Shown in pieces: positions 55,301 to 64,000 of a stretch of DNA of 64,000 bases; position 1 is the first letter of the stretch; every line of letters begins with the position of its first letter. This DNA is from Branchiostoma lanceolatum (Eukaryota > Chordata > Leptocardii > Amphioxiformes > Branchiostomatidae), in assembly GCF_035083965.1 (NCBI RefSeq), contig NC_089738.1, forward strand, positions 15,464,734 to 15,528,733. Reading direction: 5' to 3'. Made by a program: the position numbers and the translations under genes. The notes below the pieces were generated by a model. That model made no database searches. It saw only the letters and a program-made list of their open reading frames with translations, and was not told where the DNA came from.

Positions 55301-57369
55301 TGATCGCTGTGAGCGACATCTCGGCGGACGAAGGCGGGTCGCTGGAGTTCATGACCGAATGCACCTCCATGGACAGCCCGTTCGAAGTGTCTGACGGGAC
55401 AAAGTCTGTGCCAGGGTACGATCTTCGGTTCTATTGAATGTCTTATAATATCCAGGAGGTTTAATCAAACCTCTTTGGTCTTATATGTTCTCCTAATGCA
55501 TTGAAGTGGTTTTTGCCTTGTCTGAATTAAAATAATCGTTGATCAACTGAGGTGGAGCCAATGATTAATTATCATCATTCATTCGGTTTGTGTACGATGC
55601 ATTGATGTCTCTCTGTATATTATCTTGTAGGTTGTGATTTATGAATGAAAATGTGGAAGACAATTATGTTGAGGCTAGCCTAGCCTCCATTCCAGCTCCC
55701 ACCTGAAGGACGTGTTTTTTGGCCATATAGCGGCATATTAAAGAGCACATGAGCGATCAGAAAATATAAATGAAAACAACCCCCCAAAACATGGAAAAAC
55801 CCCAGCCATCTTGAAGATCTGCACAGGAGGCTAGGGCTCGCCCATGTTAAGACTATTATGCACATGTGTTCCTTCCTCCGCAGTAGCAGGTACTACCAGC
55901 TGAGCTGATCATATGAACGCTGGTCCGTTGTCTCCGACGACTCCGGCAGACAGGAGTACACGGAGGTATTCCTGTGTACTCCTCCGTACAGTTAGAAGGA
56001 GGTTTGCAGGAGGTTAAAACCTAAACCGCTTTGCTTTCTTTTGCAATCTACTAATGTTTGAAGCTGAAACTAATGTCTGAAGTCCATTCTGTCCACATTT
56101 GTGTGCCTTTTCATGTTTATATCAGTACTAATTAGTAACGTTAACCTTTACGTACAGTACAAAATTTTATAGTTCGTCCTAGAAATGTTCGTATTTTGTA
56201 TGTCTAACTTCTTGGTACAGCATATCGTAAACATGCCGTAGCTAGTCTTAACTGCACAGCGTTGTCATGTTTGCTATGAAATGATATCGATTTTGCTATT
56301 GAAAACCTCTAAAACGTTATAGGATTTCTTCCAGAAGTTATTGTGCCCGTTGATACCTCTAATTTCTTACTCGTTGTCCCCCCAAAGGATCATGGGTGAT
56401 GGCGTTGTGGTCTGCTCGGTGGACAACCTTCCCGCGCAGCTGCCACGGGAGGCGACGGACATCTTCGGCGGCCAGCTGCTACCCTACGTCTGGGAAATGG
56501 TACGATTGTGGTCAGGGGTGCAGCGTCAGGGGTTCTGTGTCTGTATTTGTATAGCCGGTATAACCGCCCTTCGGCGTAACACATCAGCTTTACGATTGGT
56601 CTACAGTCTACGAATCTGACTTCCTTTAAGAGACTATTGAAGTAACGGAAATGAACAAAACGAACGGACACGGACCATGAACCAGCTTTCGCCCTACTAG
56701 ATGTTGTAGCAATTGTATATTGTTGTACCATAAATATGTAATGATATATGTGGATAGAGTTATTAGGACACTGTTATCTGTTATATTGTATCTCACCCTG
56801 ACCTCAATGAAAAGCAGCCTGCGTGCCGATTTGAGCTTATCATGAATAAACAAAGATTCAAACAAACAAACGCAGCTTCGCCATATGATAAAATCACATA
56901 AATTTACACACATCACCTCTGGATGTACTGAGTGTGATCCTCTCTCCACAGCTCCACTCCGTGACAGAGGTGCCGTTTGAGAGCCAAGCCCACCTGTTCT
57001 CTAAGACTCTTCAAGATGTAAGTAAACACATGGGTCATCTAAGCAACTTTAACCTCTATAAGACTTTTTCTCCAAGACATATGTAAATGCCCCCATCAGC
57101 CAAATCCATAACTTGATAAATTTGACCAAGGAATCTCCATTTAACCTCCTTGACCTTGCTCTGACCTCAAACCACTGCCCTCTTACCCCTAACCTCTACT
57201 CTTTATCCTTTGAATCACCCAATTGACATTTTCAAGGGGGACAAAAATGCAAATTATGTTGTGTGTTTTTTTTTTTCATTTGCAGGCAACCATCGCTTCT
57301 AACGGGAAGTTGAGGCCGAAGTACGAGTACATCTCGGAACTGAGGGCATCGAAGAACAAGCAGCAGTAG
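51157..57369 (+). CDS. AASS: Stand-alone lysine-ketoglutarate reductase (N-terminal half of AASS), eleven exons
   Basis: Encodes the lysine-2-oxoglutarate reductase half of aminoadipate-semialdehyde synthase, which condenses lysine and 2-oxoglutarate to saccharopine in mitochondrial lysine breakdown. Exons are 51157-51321, 52059-52235, 52625-52715, 53329-53396, 53712-53858, 54201-54279, 54634-54761, 55102-55415, 56388-56499, 56952-57017 and 57286-57369, all in phase, giving 476 aa. Landmarks matching human AASS are [87 protein letters not shown] and [19 protein letters not shown]. The frame stops in the linker where bifunctional AASS continues into saccharopine dehydrogenase; no such domain follows. 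The start lacks a clear mitochondrial presequence, so an upstream exon may be missing. An AATAAA lies at 57541. Confidence 0.92.
52254..52440 (+). repeat. (CA)n-rich microsatellite
   Basis: Long CA repeat with ACGCAC interruptions in an LKR intron. The long frames over it are artefacts. Confidence 0.95.
52891..53087. mobile_element. TGCTAGGG-family MITE, copy 2
   Basis: TGCTAGGGTCACATTCCCAA begins right after TTA. The other end, ATTGGAAATGTGACCC, is its decayed complement. Same family as 3133-3333. Confidence 0.75.
53530..53632. repeat. Fold-back MITE, family A, copy 3 (partial)
   Basis: AGTTGCTTCAGTAACTGTTT, then TATTACCTGGATGCCTAACC, match the right half of the copy at 37-203. The left arm is poorly preserved. 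Confidence 0.65.
53862..54150 (+). repeat. Minisatellite in LKR intron
   Basis: Repeated blocks of CTGAATGACACACCAACAAG followed by ACTTTTGTTCCTGTCC or ACTGGTGCCCCCTGTCC, about six in all. The alternation gives a higher-order unit of about 95 bp. It starts immediately after the donor at 53858. Confidence 0.85.
55448..55477. mobile_element. 30-bp micro-insertion with 8-bp direct repeats
   Basis: An imperfect palindrome (CCAGGAGGTTT / AAACCTCTTTG) lies between two copies of GTCTTATA (55440-55447, 55478-55485), just downstream of LKR exon 8. It is a diverged member of the CAAGGAGGTT set. Confidence 0.65.
56530..56610 (+). repeat. Dispersed repeat family C, copy 2
   Basis: TGTATAGCCGGTATAACCGC, then TTCGGCGTAACACATCAGCT, match 13790-13860 and 63533-63610. 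It lies in an LKR intron. Confidence 0.6.
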
Positions 57370-57540
57370 GCATCCGCTACTTTGACGGCCCTGGTTGGAC
57401 GTATAGAATAATTGAATCAAAAACAGTATTTACTACTGAATCACAGCTTTTCTATGTACTAGTACCCAAGTGTATTGCTGTTAGTAAAAACCAGGTATGT
57501 ATATGTCAAGTAAGAGCTGAGGTTGTGGCTAAACGGTGTC

Positions 57541-57546
57541 AATAAA
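57541..57546 (+). promoter_or_regulatory. Candidate poly(A) signal of the LKR gene
   Basis: AATAAA 172 bases after the stop codon, supporting that transcription ends here and does not continue into a dehydrogenase half. Confidence 0.55.
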
Positions 57547-58441
57547 TTGGTCATTATCTCATCCTTAATCCAGTTGTCTTTCTCTTGGCTTTTTCATCTA
57601 TTGTTGATTATTACAATCTGGGCGGATTAGTAATACATGTACCCTTGGGCACACAGCAATTAGATTTTTTGGTGATACACAATATGTACTACAGCATATT
57701 TCATACGTAAAGAGATAGTAAGATATACTTGAAACATAGAGATATGTAAAGTTAAAAACAAAATCACAAGTAAAGTTGATACAATCCAACAGTATAGGGG
57801 AATATGAAGAGATCGTCAGAATTGATATTTGCTGATTCAACTGACATAGTATACTATGATTGTAATATATAAACAGCAGTCTCAAGTTGTTATTTAGCAA
57901 GAATGTCACATACTAGTAATCAGTCCACACTTCACAGACAAAATTGCAATTGAGTTTTGTAGAATCCTTTACTACTTAAATACACTACTAGAATACACAA
58001 AATAAACAAACTGTACATCAGGTCTACTGTGTTTTGTCTCTTGAATATGTCCTAGTTTGTTGGCTGAAAATATGTACAGGAGAAAGTAGCTGTATTCTGG
58101 GGGATAATGAAGACCTACATGTACATGTAGTAATAACAAAGATTGCTTTAAGTATTAGTATTCTAAACATAAAGAGACATTGGTATTGACATAATAGGTT
58201 CAACATTACACTTATCGGCAATATCAACTAGCTTCGGACAGTTTTCCTTTTGAATCATCTTTATAACTGGCATCATTCATTACTATATGGAATTCCTGGT
58301 AACAATTGGCAAAATTTGCCAGTCAGCAAGAAATGTATCCACCCTTGTGTGGGTCTAGGTGTTCTTGTAATTTCACAGACATGAGTTGACCAGATCTAAC
58401 ACATACAGCCCAGAACATACTATTTACTTGTTGACTTGATA
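57547..58441. other. Convergent 3' region between LKR and ZNHIT1
   Basis: AT-rich 3' flanking and UTR sequence of two convergent genes. No ORF, repeat or RNA gene is recognised. Confidence 0.5.
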
Positions 58442-60837
58442 CTACACTGTCCACTTCAGGCACCTTAGAAGGAAGAAAGAAAAATACATGTTAGATGCAC
58501 CACAAACATATGCTCTGTCTTGCATTGCATGGCATTGCTATTTGTATGATTGTTTCAACTGTCCCTGCAAAAAATGCAACCATAAAACCACTCTAATATC
58601 TAACTGGTATAATATCACTCTAATATCAACTGTGTCAGGATGTGGACTGTGCTTTGGAGGACCTGACCAGTGCGATGGAGGATAGTATTAGTAATAGAAT
58701 ACTATTTACATTAATAGAATACTATTTACAGTAATAGAATACTATTTACAGTAATAGAATACTATTTACAGTAATAGATGACTATTTACAGTAATAGAAT
58801 ACTATTTACAGTAATAGATGACTATTTACAGTAATAGAATACTATTTACAGTAATAGATTACTATTTACAGTAATAGATTACTATTTACAGTAAGTCTTC
58901 TCCTGAGATGTTGCTCACCTTGTATCTTGATGTGTTCCTAAACACCTGACACAGCAGTACCTGGCACCACAGGTAACACAGGTGTAGTTGGAGGGGAACG
59001 TAGGATCATGTTAAGGTTGTGTATGTATGAAATACTGTTGCCATAGAACTAAAAGCAACCAAAAAAAGGAAAGTAAACATTTATAATTCAACTTTAATAA
59101 AGGATCCTGATAGACAATTCTATGCTTACATAAATACTGGTATCAAGTTCTATCAACCTTTCTACAATAAACATAAACCTTAATAGCAGTAAAATGAAAT
59201 GGTCCCATAGCCTTCTTGAGGTTGTAGGGGCAGTATGTCGTTAATCCACTGTGTCTAGGGCACAGTATTGGAAGACAGAGCCTTCTTCCGCCTTTACCTC
59301 CCAAACTGAAGTCAGGTACCCATTTACACCTGGGTGTAGTGAGGAAAGTTGTGTTAAGTGCCTTTCCCAAAAACACAACATCTACTCAGGAATTGAATCT
59401 GTAACCTCTCCACCTATTGTCTGCTGGCCAAATGTTTCTGAAGACCCCTCAGCAAAAGTAGTACCCAGTACTACTTATACATATACACGTATATACTAGT
59501 ACATTATATGAACTAGTTTTGAAAGGATATCCACACACTGCACAGAACTTTCTCTCGGGGTACTCGGATGGTGGCACTTGTGCTGTAAGGTAGTTAGGTC
59601 CTCCTCTTATACTGAGTTGCTAGGACAATGAGAGAAAAGGAACAATGATATTCAATGAAATGCTGTATACTAGGGGTATAAGCAAAAGGAACGTCTATTA
59701 CAGTCAGAGTAGACCATAAGGTATACAAGCTACTAATACAAGTGATAGCAAATTAGGAACTTGTTTTGTCATTAATTGTGTTTACCAACATTTTAACATA
59801 TGTTATTGCTTCTGAGGCAAATAACTACATGTTACATACTAGAAAAACACAATGTCAACAATGAGGATTTGAAATTGAAACCGATTTTACCTCTTCTTCT
59901 AACAATGTCTGGAAGTTTTTTCTGAACCTCTGCTTAAAATGATCTCCTCTCGTTTTCTTCTTCTTCTTGGTAGCAGCTGTGTCCAAAGAGATGTTATACA
60001 TTACATTAAAATGATAAGTACAATAGAATTACAGTGTAAAATACATCACAAACCACCCAGTGGTGTGAAAGTACAGGGTACTAGATAACTCACAGCCTCG
60101 GGCAAAGAGACCAGACAAAGAGCAGTCAAGGCTGAAAGGTATCAGGTCGTTTCCCTGTGATGCACTTTCCCCATCAGAACATTTCTATGGTTCCTACCTG
60201 GCCAAAGATTCTACTTTACTTTACTCTACTTTAAATCAAACTAAATTAATCTTGTCTTACCCTCATGATTAAAGAAATCATGTAATGAACATAGAAGAGA
60301 ATTTTCAACCAACTTTTCAAACATGAGTGAAGATAAAAAAAAAAACTTCGACAAACTAATTTCAAATTTCTTGAACAAGAACAACTCACGTGAGTCATTG
60401 GTGTCGCTAAACTGTGGCAGCTTTTTGTTTACTAAGACGAGGTTGGCATGTGGGTCGTCGTGGAAGTTGTCTCTTTCCAGGTTCTCTATTTGTCGCCGCT
60501 GCCGTTTTAGTCGTGTGATGTTGTCAATCACTCTTCTCTTATCTGCATCTCGAAGCCGCCCTGTAGAAATGATATACACAACGTACTAGTATGTGATTCT
60601 AAATTTCGTTTCAAAACAATAAATTTGCATCATATCTTGGTGTGTGGGGAGGGGGTGCACAAACTAAAGGCGATATTTTGAACTAAAAGCGCACGCATAA
60701 CATTATATTAGATCTGCTGCATTCTTTATTTGTTTAACAACTAAATATTACTGTTACTACACCGAAAGCTGAGCAAAATGGCCTCAAAACTTCACAATTG
60801 TGTACAAACCGCTTTCCCTCGCTTTCTTGTCAGCCAT
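58442..60837 (-). CDS. ZNHIT1: ZNHIT1 (HIT-type zinc finger, SRCAP-complex subunit), six exons
   Basis: The nuclear HIT-zinc-finger protein ZNHIT1/p18Hamlet, a subunit of the SRCAP complex that deposits H2A.Z. Exons are 60837-60810, 60560-60390, 59976-59891, 59619-59531, 58999-58919 and 58463-58442, giving 158 aa (human 154). The N-terminal conserved helix is RRVIDNITRLKRQRRQIENL, followed by the ERDNFHDDPHA block and KKKKKTRGDHFKQRFRKNFQ. The HIT finger is FCAVCG.PSNYTCVTCGARYCCVRCLGTH, and the protein ends CLKWTV exactly as in human. The intron between exons 4 and 5 begins ATATCCTTT and ends CCTTAAC...AC, a U12-type AT-AC intron; only this splice restores CGFPSNYTC. The gene diverges from ECT2 with 449 bp between start codons. 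Confidence 0.95.
58690..58895 (+). repeat. 20-bp tandem repeat in ZNHIT1 last intron
   Basis: About ten units of ACTATTTACAGTAATAGAAT, with AGATG and AGATT variants near the right end. Confidence 0.95.
59190..59450 (-). mobile_element. Decayed tRNA-derived SINE
   Basis: The core TTAAGTGCCTTTCCCAAAAA and CATTTACACCTGGGTGTAGT is the complement of the SINE core at 8511-8848. The degenerate tRNA head (GGAATTGAATCTGTAACCTC) is at the right, so it lies on the minus strand, within the U12-type intron of ZNHIT1. Confidence 0.65.
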
Positions 60838-61286
60838 TTTCGATGACATCATGGGTCAAAGGCCATTATATTTCAAAATCCATCTTTTGATACCTTTTGC
60901 AGCCATAAATTGACTCATTTGTGTAAGTATATTACATTTTTATTGAAAGTATTACATACAGAGTAGATATAGCACGTTTTATATGGCATTTTGCTAATAA
61001 AAATTACCGTTTCTTATCACGTGATATATGCAAACCAATCATAGGGCTCGTTACATACGCCCGTGACGTCATACAACGACCGCACAATTTCAAATTACGG
61101 GGTTAGCGATACTGTTCAAAATATCGCCAAAATGTCCCGCTAATTAGTGTTTTTGTGGGTAATTTTGCAGATGAAGAAGGATATAGGTACTCAGGAGTCT
61201 ATCTAGACGCAGTTATTGTGCGATCTCTGTTATTTCCGTTGATTATTTAGAATTTTGCTATCCGATATCATCAGCTGCAAGGGAAG
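60838..61286. promoter_or_regulatory. Bidirectional promoter region ZNHIT1 / ECT2
   Basis: A 449-bp gap between the divergent start codons. It must contain both 5' UTRs and promoters. No TATA box is obvious in either direction. ECT2 starts in AAGATGGCGG, a common housekeeping-type context. Confidence 0.6.
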
Positions 61287-64000
61287 ATGGCGGAAGGTAA
61301 GAAATTACGTTTCTTTGTTTCACGTCTTCAGTTGATTGATCTTTTGATCCTCAACATAATTTCAGAGCAGCTTTATTCGCAGGAGCTACAAAACTTTAAT
61401 CTTTTGTATGTAATTCAATTCATTCTGTATTTGGACTCTGTAAAAAGTGTTTTTCTCATGTTTGAAATTCGATCCTTGTGTTTGGGGCGTCATGTGATTT
61501 AGCATAACAACTGTGAACTGAAATTTGTGAAGTCCAGCGTTGGTCAAGTCCGGACAGGTACGAACAGATCTTAGATTTGAACTGACCACTTCATTTCATT
61601 TGCACAAATTATCGGAGGTCCTGATCTCGAATTATACAGATCTCGTGTATGTGTATGGTGTTAGAGTGTGCCAAAAATCTAGTTAGAATAGAAGCCACCC
61701 AACGTATGTTTGGAAAAAGGAGAAGTTAGGATCTGAGTTCTGGAAATATGGTTCATGTATCCGAGCTAGTGAAGCAATTCAGGAGATGTAGGCTTGTCAG
61801 GCACAGATGTGAGTATGACTGAAAAACATTTTTGTTCTTCGATACATTAGCTTCTTGAAATAATGTATAATTTAAAGGGTGTAAACCGATGAAAGTGAAT
61901 GAACTTTATTGCTCGACAATTGTACATGGCACAATGTATGGCAACGATAACAGGAAAAACAATACAATGGATACTAAACTAGTCTATTCTATTCTATTTT
62001 GAGAACTATTACTACAAGGCTATGTACATAAATGGCGCACTGATATGTTAAACGTTTCTGTTTGTTGAACAACATAATTACCATATGCATTTGTGTGTAA
62101 AATTTGTGCAAGTGCACGTTTTTCTTGCTTAGTTAAAAACTGTATGTTCAAATCTTGCAGTTATCCAACCGTCTGAGGCAGGGGCATCAGGTGTTCTGTC
62201 TTGGTCTGGTGTATTTCTGCTGACAACCTAGACTGTCCATATACTGTACTGCTAAGTGAAGTCACAAATTCCATTTCCTGAACTGTTTGTATAGAGCTTA
62301 GATAAGCCACTCCGAGTCATCAGATACTGTAAATTCTTTAAGAAAATTAAAGATTTGAGGGTATGTGATTTCATGGTAGGATCTACTATCTAAGGAAAGA
62401 TTTAGAGAATCACACTGAAGTAAGATGGGGTAAGTGTTCGCAGTGAGAGCTCACTGCAAAAGCTGTGATTCATCATTGTGAACACCACAAATATTCAGGA
62501 CTTACTGTAATTCATGTGTTGTTGACTCTGACTCCCTCCCTGTTTGCAGACATCCAGGACATAGACATGGTGGAGACCAGGGTGTGTCTGGTGGGACCAG
62601 ATGTACAGGGTAACCAGGCACTCAGTAAAGCTTTACAGGTCAGTCAGTAAGAAAATACAATGGAAAACATTTGACATTCTTTCTTAGCTCATATGACATT
62701 CTGTAGTAGAACTACCAGCTGCAGTATGCTGTTATCTTGCACTTGTCAACTCTATTGTGAGATAATTTTGTTTGCATCCTTCGATGACTCAGACTGAGTA
62801 GGAGTGAATGTAAATATCTTGACGTTGTCAGATTCTACATACATGCACTGCGGCAGTGTATTTTCTTAGATCTTGTGACATCGTCTCTTATCTCAGTTGC
62901 CCGGAATGATTCATACCCAAAGGACCAAGTGTTTAGATATCGATGTTGGCATAAGCAATCTTGACCATTTGGTATAGATGTGATCAGAGGAGAAAACTGT
63001 AGCTTGTAGCTATAGAATAGAATAGGATGCATATGGATATCAAGCTAATAAATTTGTTTGCATCCTTTGTAGAGTTACGTTTACTTCATGGGAAATGAAT
63101 TATGAAGAAGCATGATGTTTGAAAGAAATCGAAACAGGTTTTCAGATTTGTGCACAATGCTTTGAGATTGTGTGCAAATGTTGACCCGGTGTTCTCTTGT
63201 CCTTGACCCTACAGAAACTGAACCTGATCGTAGTGAAGTCTTCCACTGGAGAGGAGTTCATGACAGACTCTGACGACTATGACACTGTCTTCGTCTTGGC
63301 AGAGTTCGAAGGGCCGGGGTTCGAAGCCCTGCACAAGTCAAACCTAAGGTCCCGGGTTCTAGGCCCATCGGCTGTCGTACATTGTGCAGAGATGGGAGAA
63401 GTGCTGCCCAGTGTGCAGCGCCCCCTATACTGCACTTCCATGAAGGATTTGATCCTCTGTTTTACTGGCTTCAGACAGAAAGAAAAATTGGTCAGTATTC
63501 CCTTCATAAAAGATACTCTAATCTTGAAATATCTATCTTCTGTATCTTTATAGCCGGCATAACTGGCGTCTGGCCTTCGACGCAACACACCAGCTTCGCA
63601 GGCACGCAGCGCAGCAGCAGCTGGTTATATTACACTGAACGGCCTGTCACACCTAGTTTTTGCACATCTGCCTGCAACTGTTCTCTGAGTCTGACTGCAA
63701 CCGTTCTGCAAATATCGCATGGTTTTATTTTAATGATTCTAGTGGTTCAGTATTGCTTCGACTGTGAACTTAAAACATGTATCAAAAACCTCCTTTCCAC
63801 TCCCAGTACTGTGAAATTAAATCTATGTCAAAATGAATTGATTGATAGATTATGATTTGTGTTGTAAATAAGTAGTTGTGCAATTTTTACACATTTTATA
63901 GTCCAAGGCTGTTGCAGTGTTACTCAGAATTTCCTTTTATTTTTCTAAATTCCAGTCTCGCCTTGTGGACCTTGTCCATTTTATGGGCGGCAGCATCAGG
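61287..64000 (+). CDS. ECT2: ECT2 Rho-GEF, N-terminal BRCT exons (continues past window)
   Basis: The start of the cytokinesis Rho guanine-nucleotide exchange factor ECT2. Exons are 61287-61296, 62550-62638, 63215-63490 and 63956 to the window end, all in phase; 140 codons are visible. The N-terminus MAEDIQDIDMVETRVCLVG corresponds to the QIETRVILV strand of the human BRCT0 repeat. The signature RPLYCTSMKDLILCFTGFR, then RLVDLVHFMGGSIR, opens the BRCT1 repeat. In the full protein these N-terminal BRCTs inhibit the DH-PH domains until they bind centralspindlin. The N-terminal leader is about 40 residues shorter than in human. The DH and PH domains lie outside the window. Confidence 0.92.
61297..62549 (+). 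other. ECT2 intron 1
   Basis: A 1.25-kb intron with no recognised gene or repeat; it begins GTAAGAAAT and ends TGTTTGCAG. Confidence 0.7.
63533..63610 (+). repeat. Dispersed repeat family C, copy 3
   Basis: TATAGCCGGCATAACTGGCG, then TTCGACGCAACACACCAGCT, are related to 13790 and 56530. It lies in the ECT2 intron before exon 4. Confidence 0.6.

Noticed and set aside
56000..56025. AGGAGGTTTGCAGGAGGTTAAA as another micro-insertion
   Set aside because: Lacks the CAAGG start and has no flanking direct repeat.
63318..63332. tRNA B-box-like GGGTTCGAAGCCC
   Set aside because: It lies inside the in-frame ECT2 exon with strong protein similarity; no A box or SINE body nearby.

Overview
The window is invertebrate-deuterostome nuclear DNA, most likely from an amphioxus (Branchiostoma). 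The evidence is intron-rich, chordate-like single-copy genes with short exons, GT-AG introns of a few hundred bases, and dense MITEs, tRNA-derived SINEs and APE-type LINEs. The genus is inferred from gene content and repeat style, not from an alignment.

Left part (1-16.5 kb). A PNPLA4-like patatin lipase is on the minus strand (six coding exons, 3836 to 1237). The pseudouridine-5'-phosphatase gene PUDP/HDHD1 lies head to head with it on the plus strand (exons 5555-5621, 12999-13133, 13576-13659, 13937-14169, 14745-14924). The complete five-exon RABL6 gene (7067-10780) sits inside PUDP intron 1 on the same strand. PNPLA4 and PUDP are also close together on human Xp22.3, so this looks like an ancient linkage.

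Middle part (16.7-47 kb). A METTL27-like methyltransferase runs on the minus strand from 30573 to 16763. One intron is swollen from about 0.26 kb to 11.4 kb by a large inverted-repeat-bounded element that carries a Crypton-like tyrosine recombinase ORF and other insertions. The gene shows an extra base in exon 2 and a MITE abutting exon 4. Upstream of it are two tandem copies of one APE-type LINE family. The first is broken by a perfect 40-bp-arm palindrome in its RT domain; the second has a full-length ORF2. Beyond them are a 26-bp satellite, diverged duplicated repeats and MITEs, with no recognisable gene.

Right part (47-64 kb). A decayed LINE is nested inside another decayed LINE. An eleven-exon gene (51157-57369, +) then encodes only the lysine-ketoglutarate reductase half of AASS. 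ZNHIT1 (58442-60837, minus) contains a visible U12-type AT-AC intron. The first four exons of ECT2 (61287 to beyond the window end, +) are divergent from ZNHIT1 across about 450 bp.

The most unusual signal is a dispersed set of very small insertions built from the word CAAGGAGGTT, or that word and its complement. Several are flanked by 6-8 bp direct repeats, and one has an uninterrupted copy of its target site about 90 bp away. They look like minimal transposons or excision scars of an unidentified DNA transposon family.
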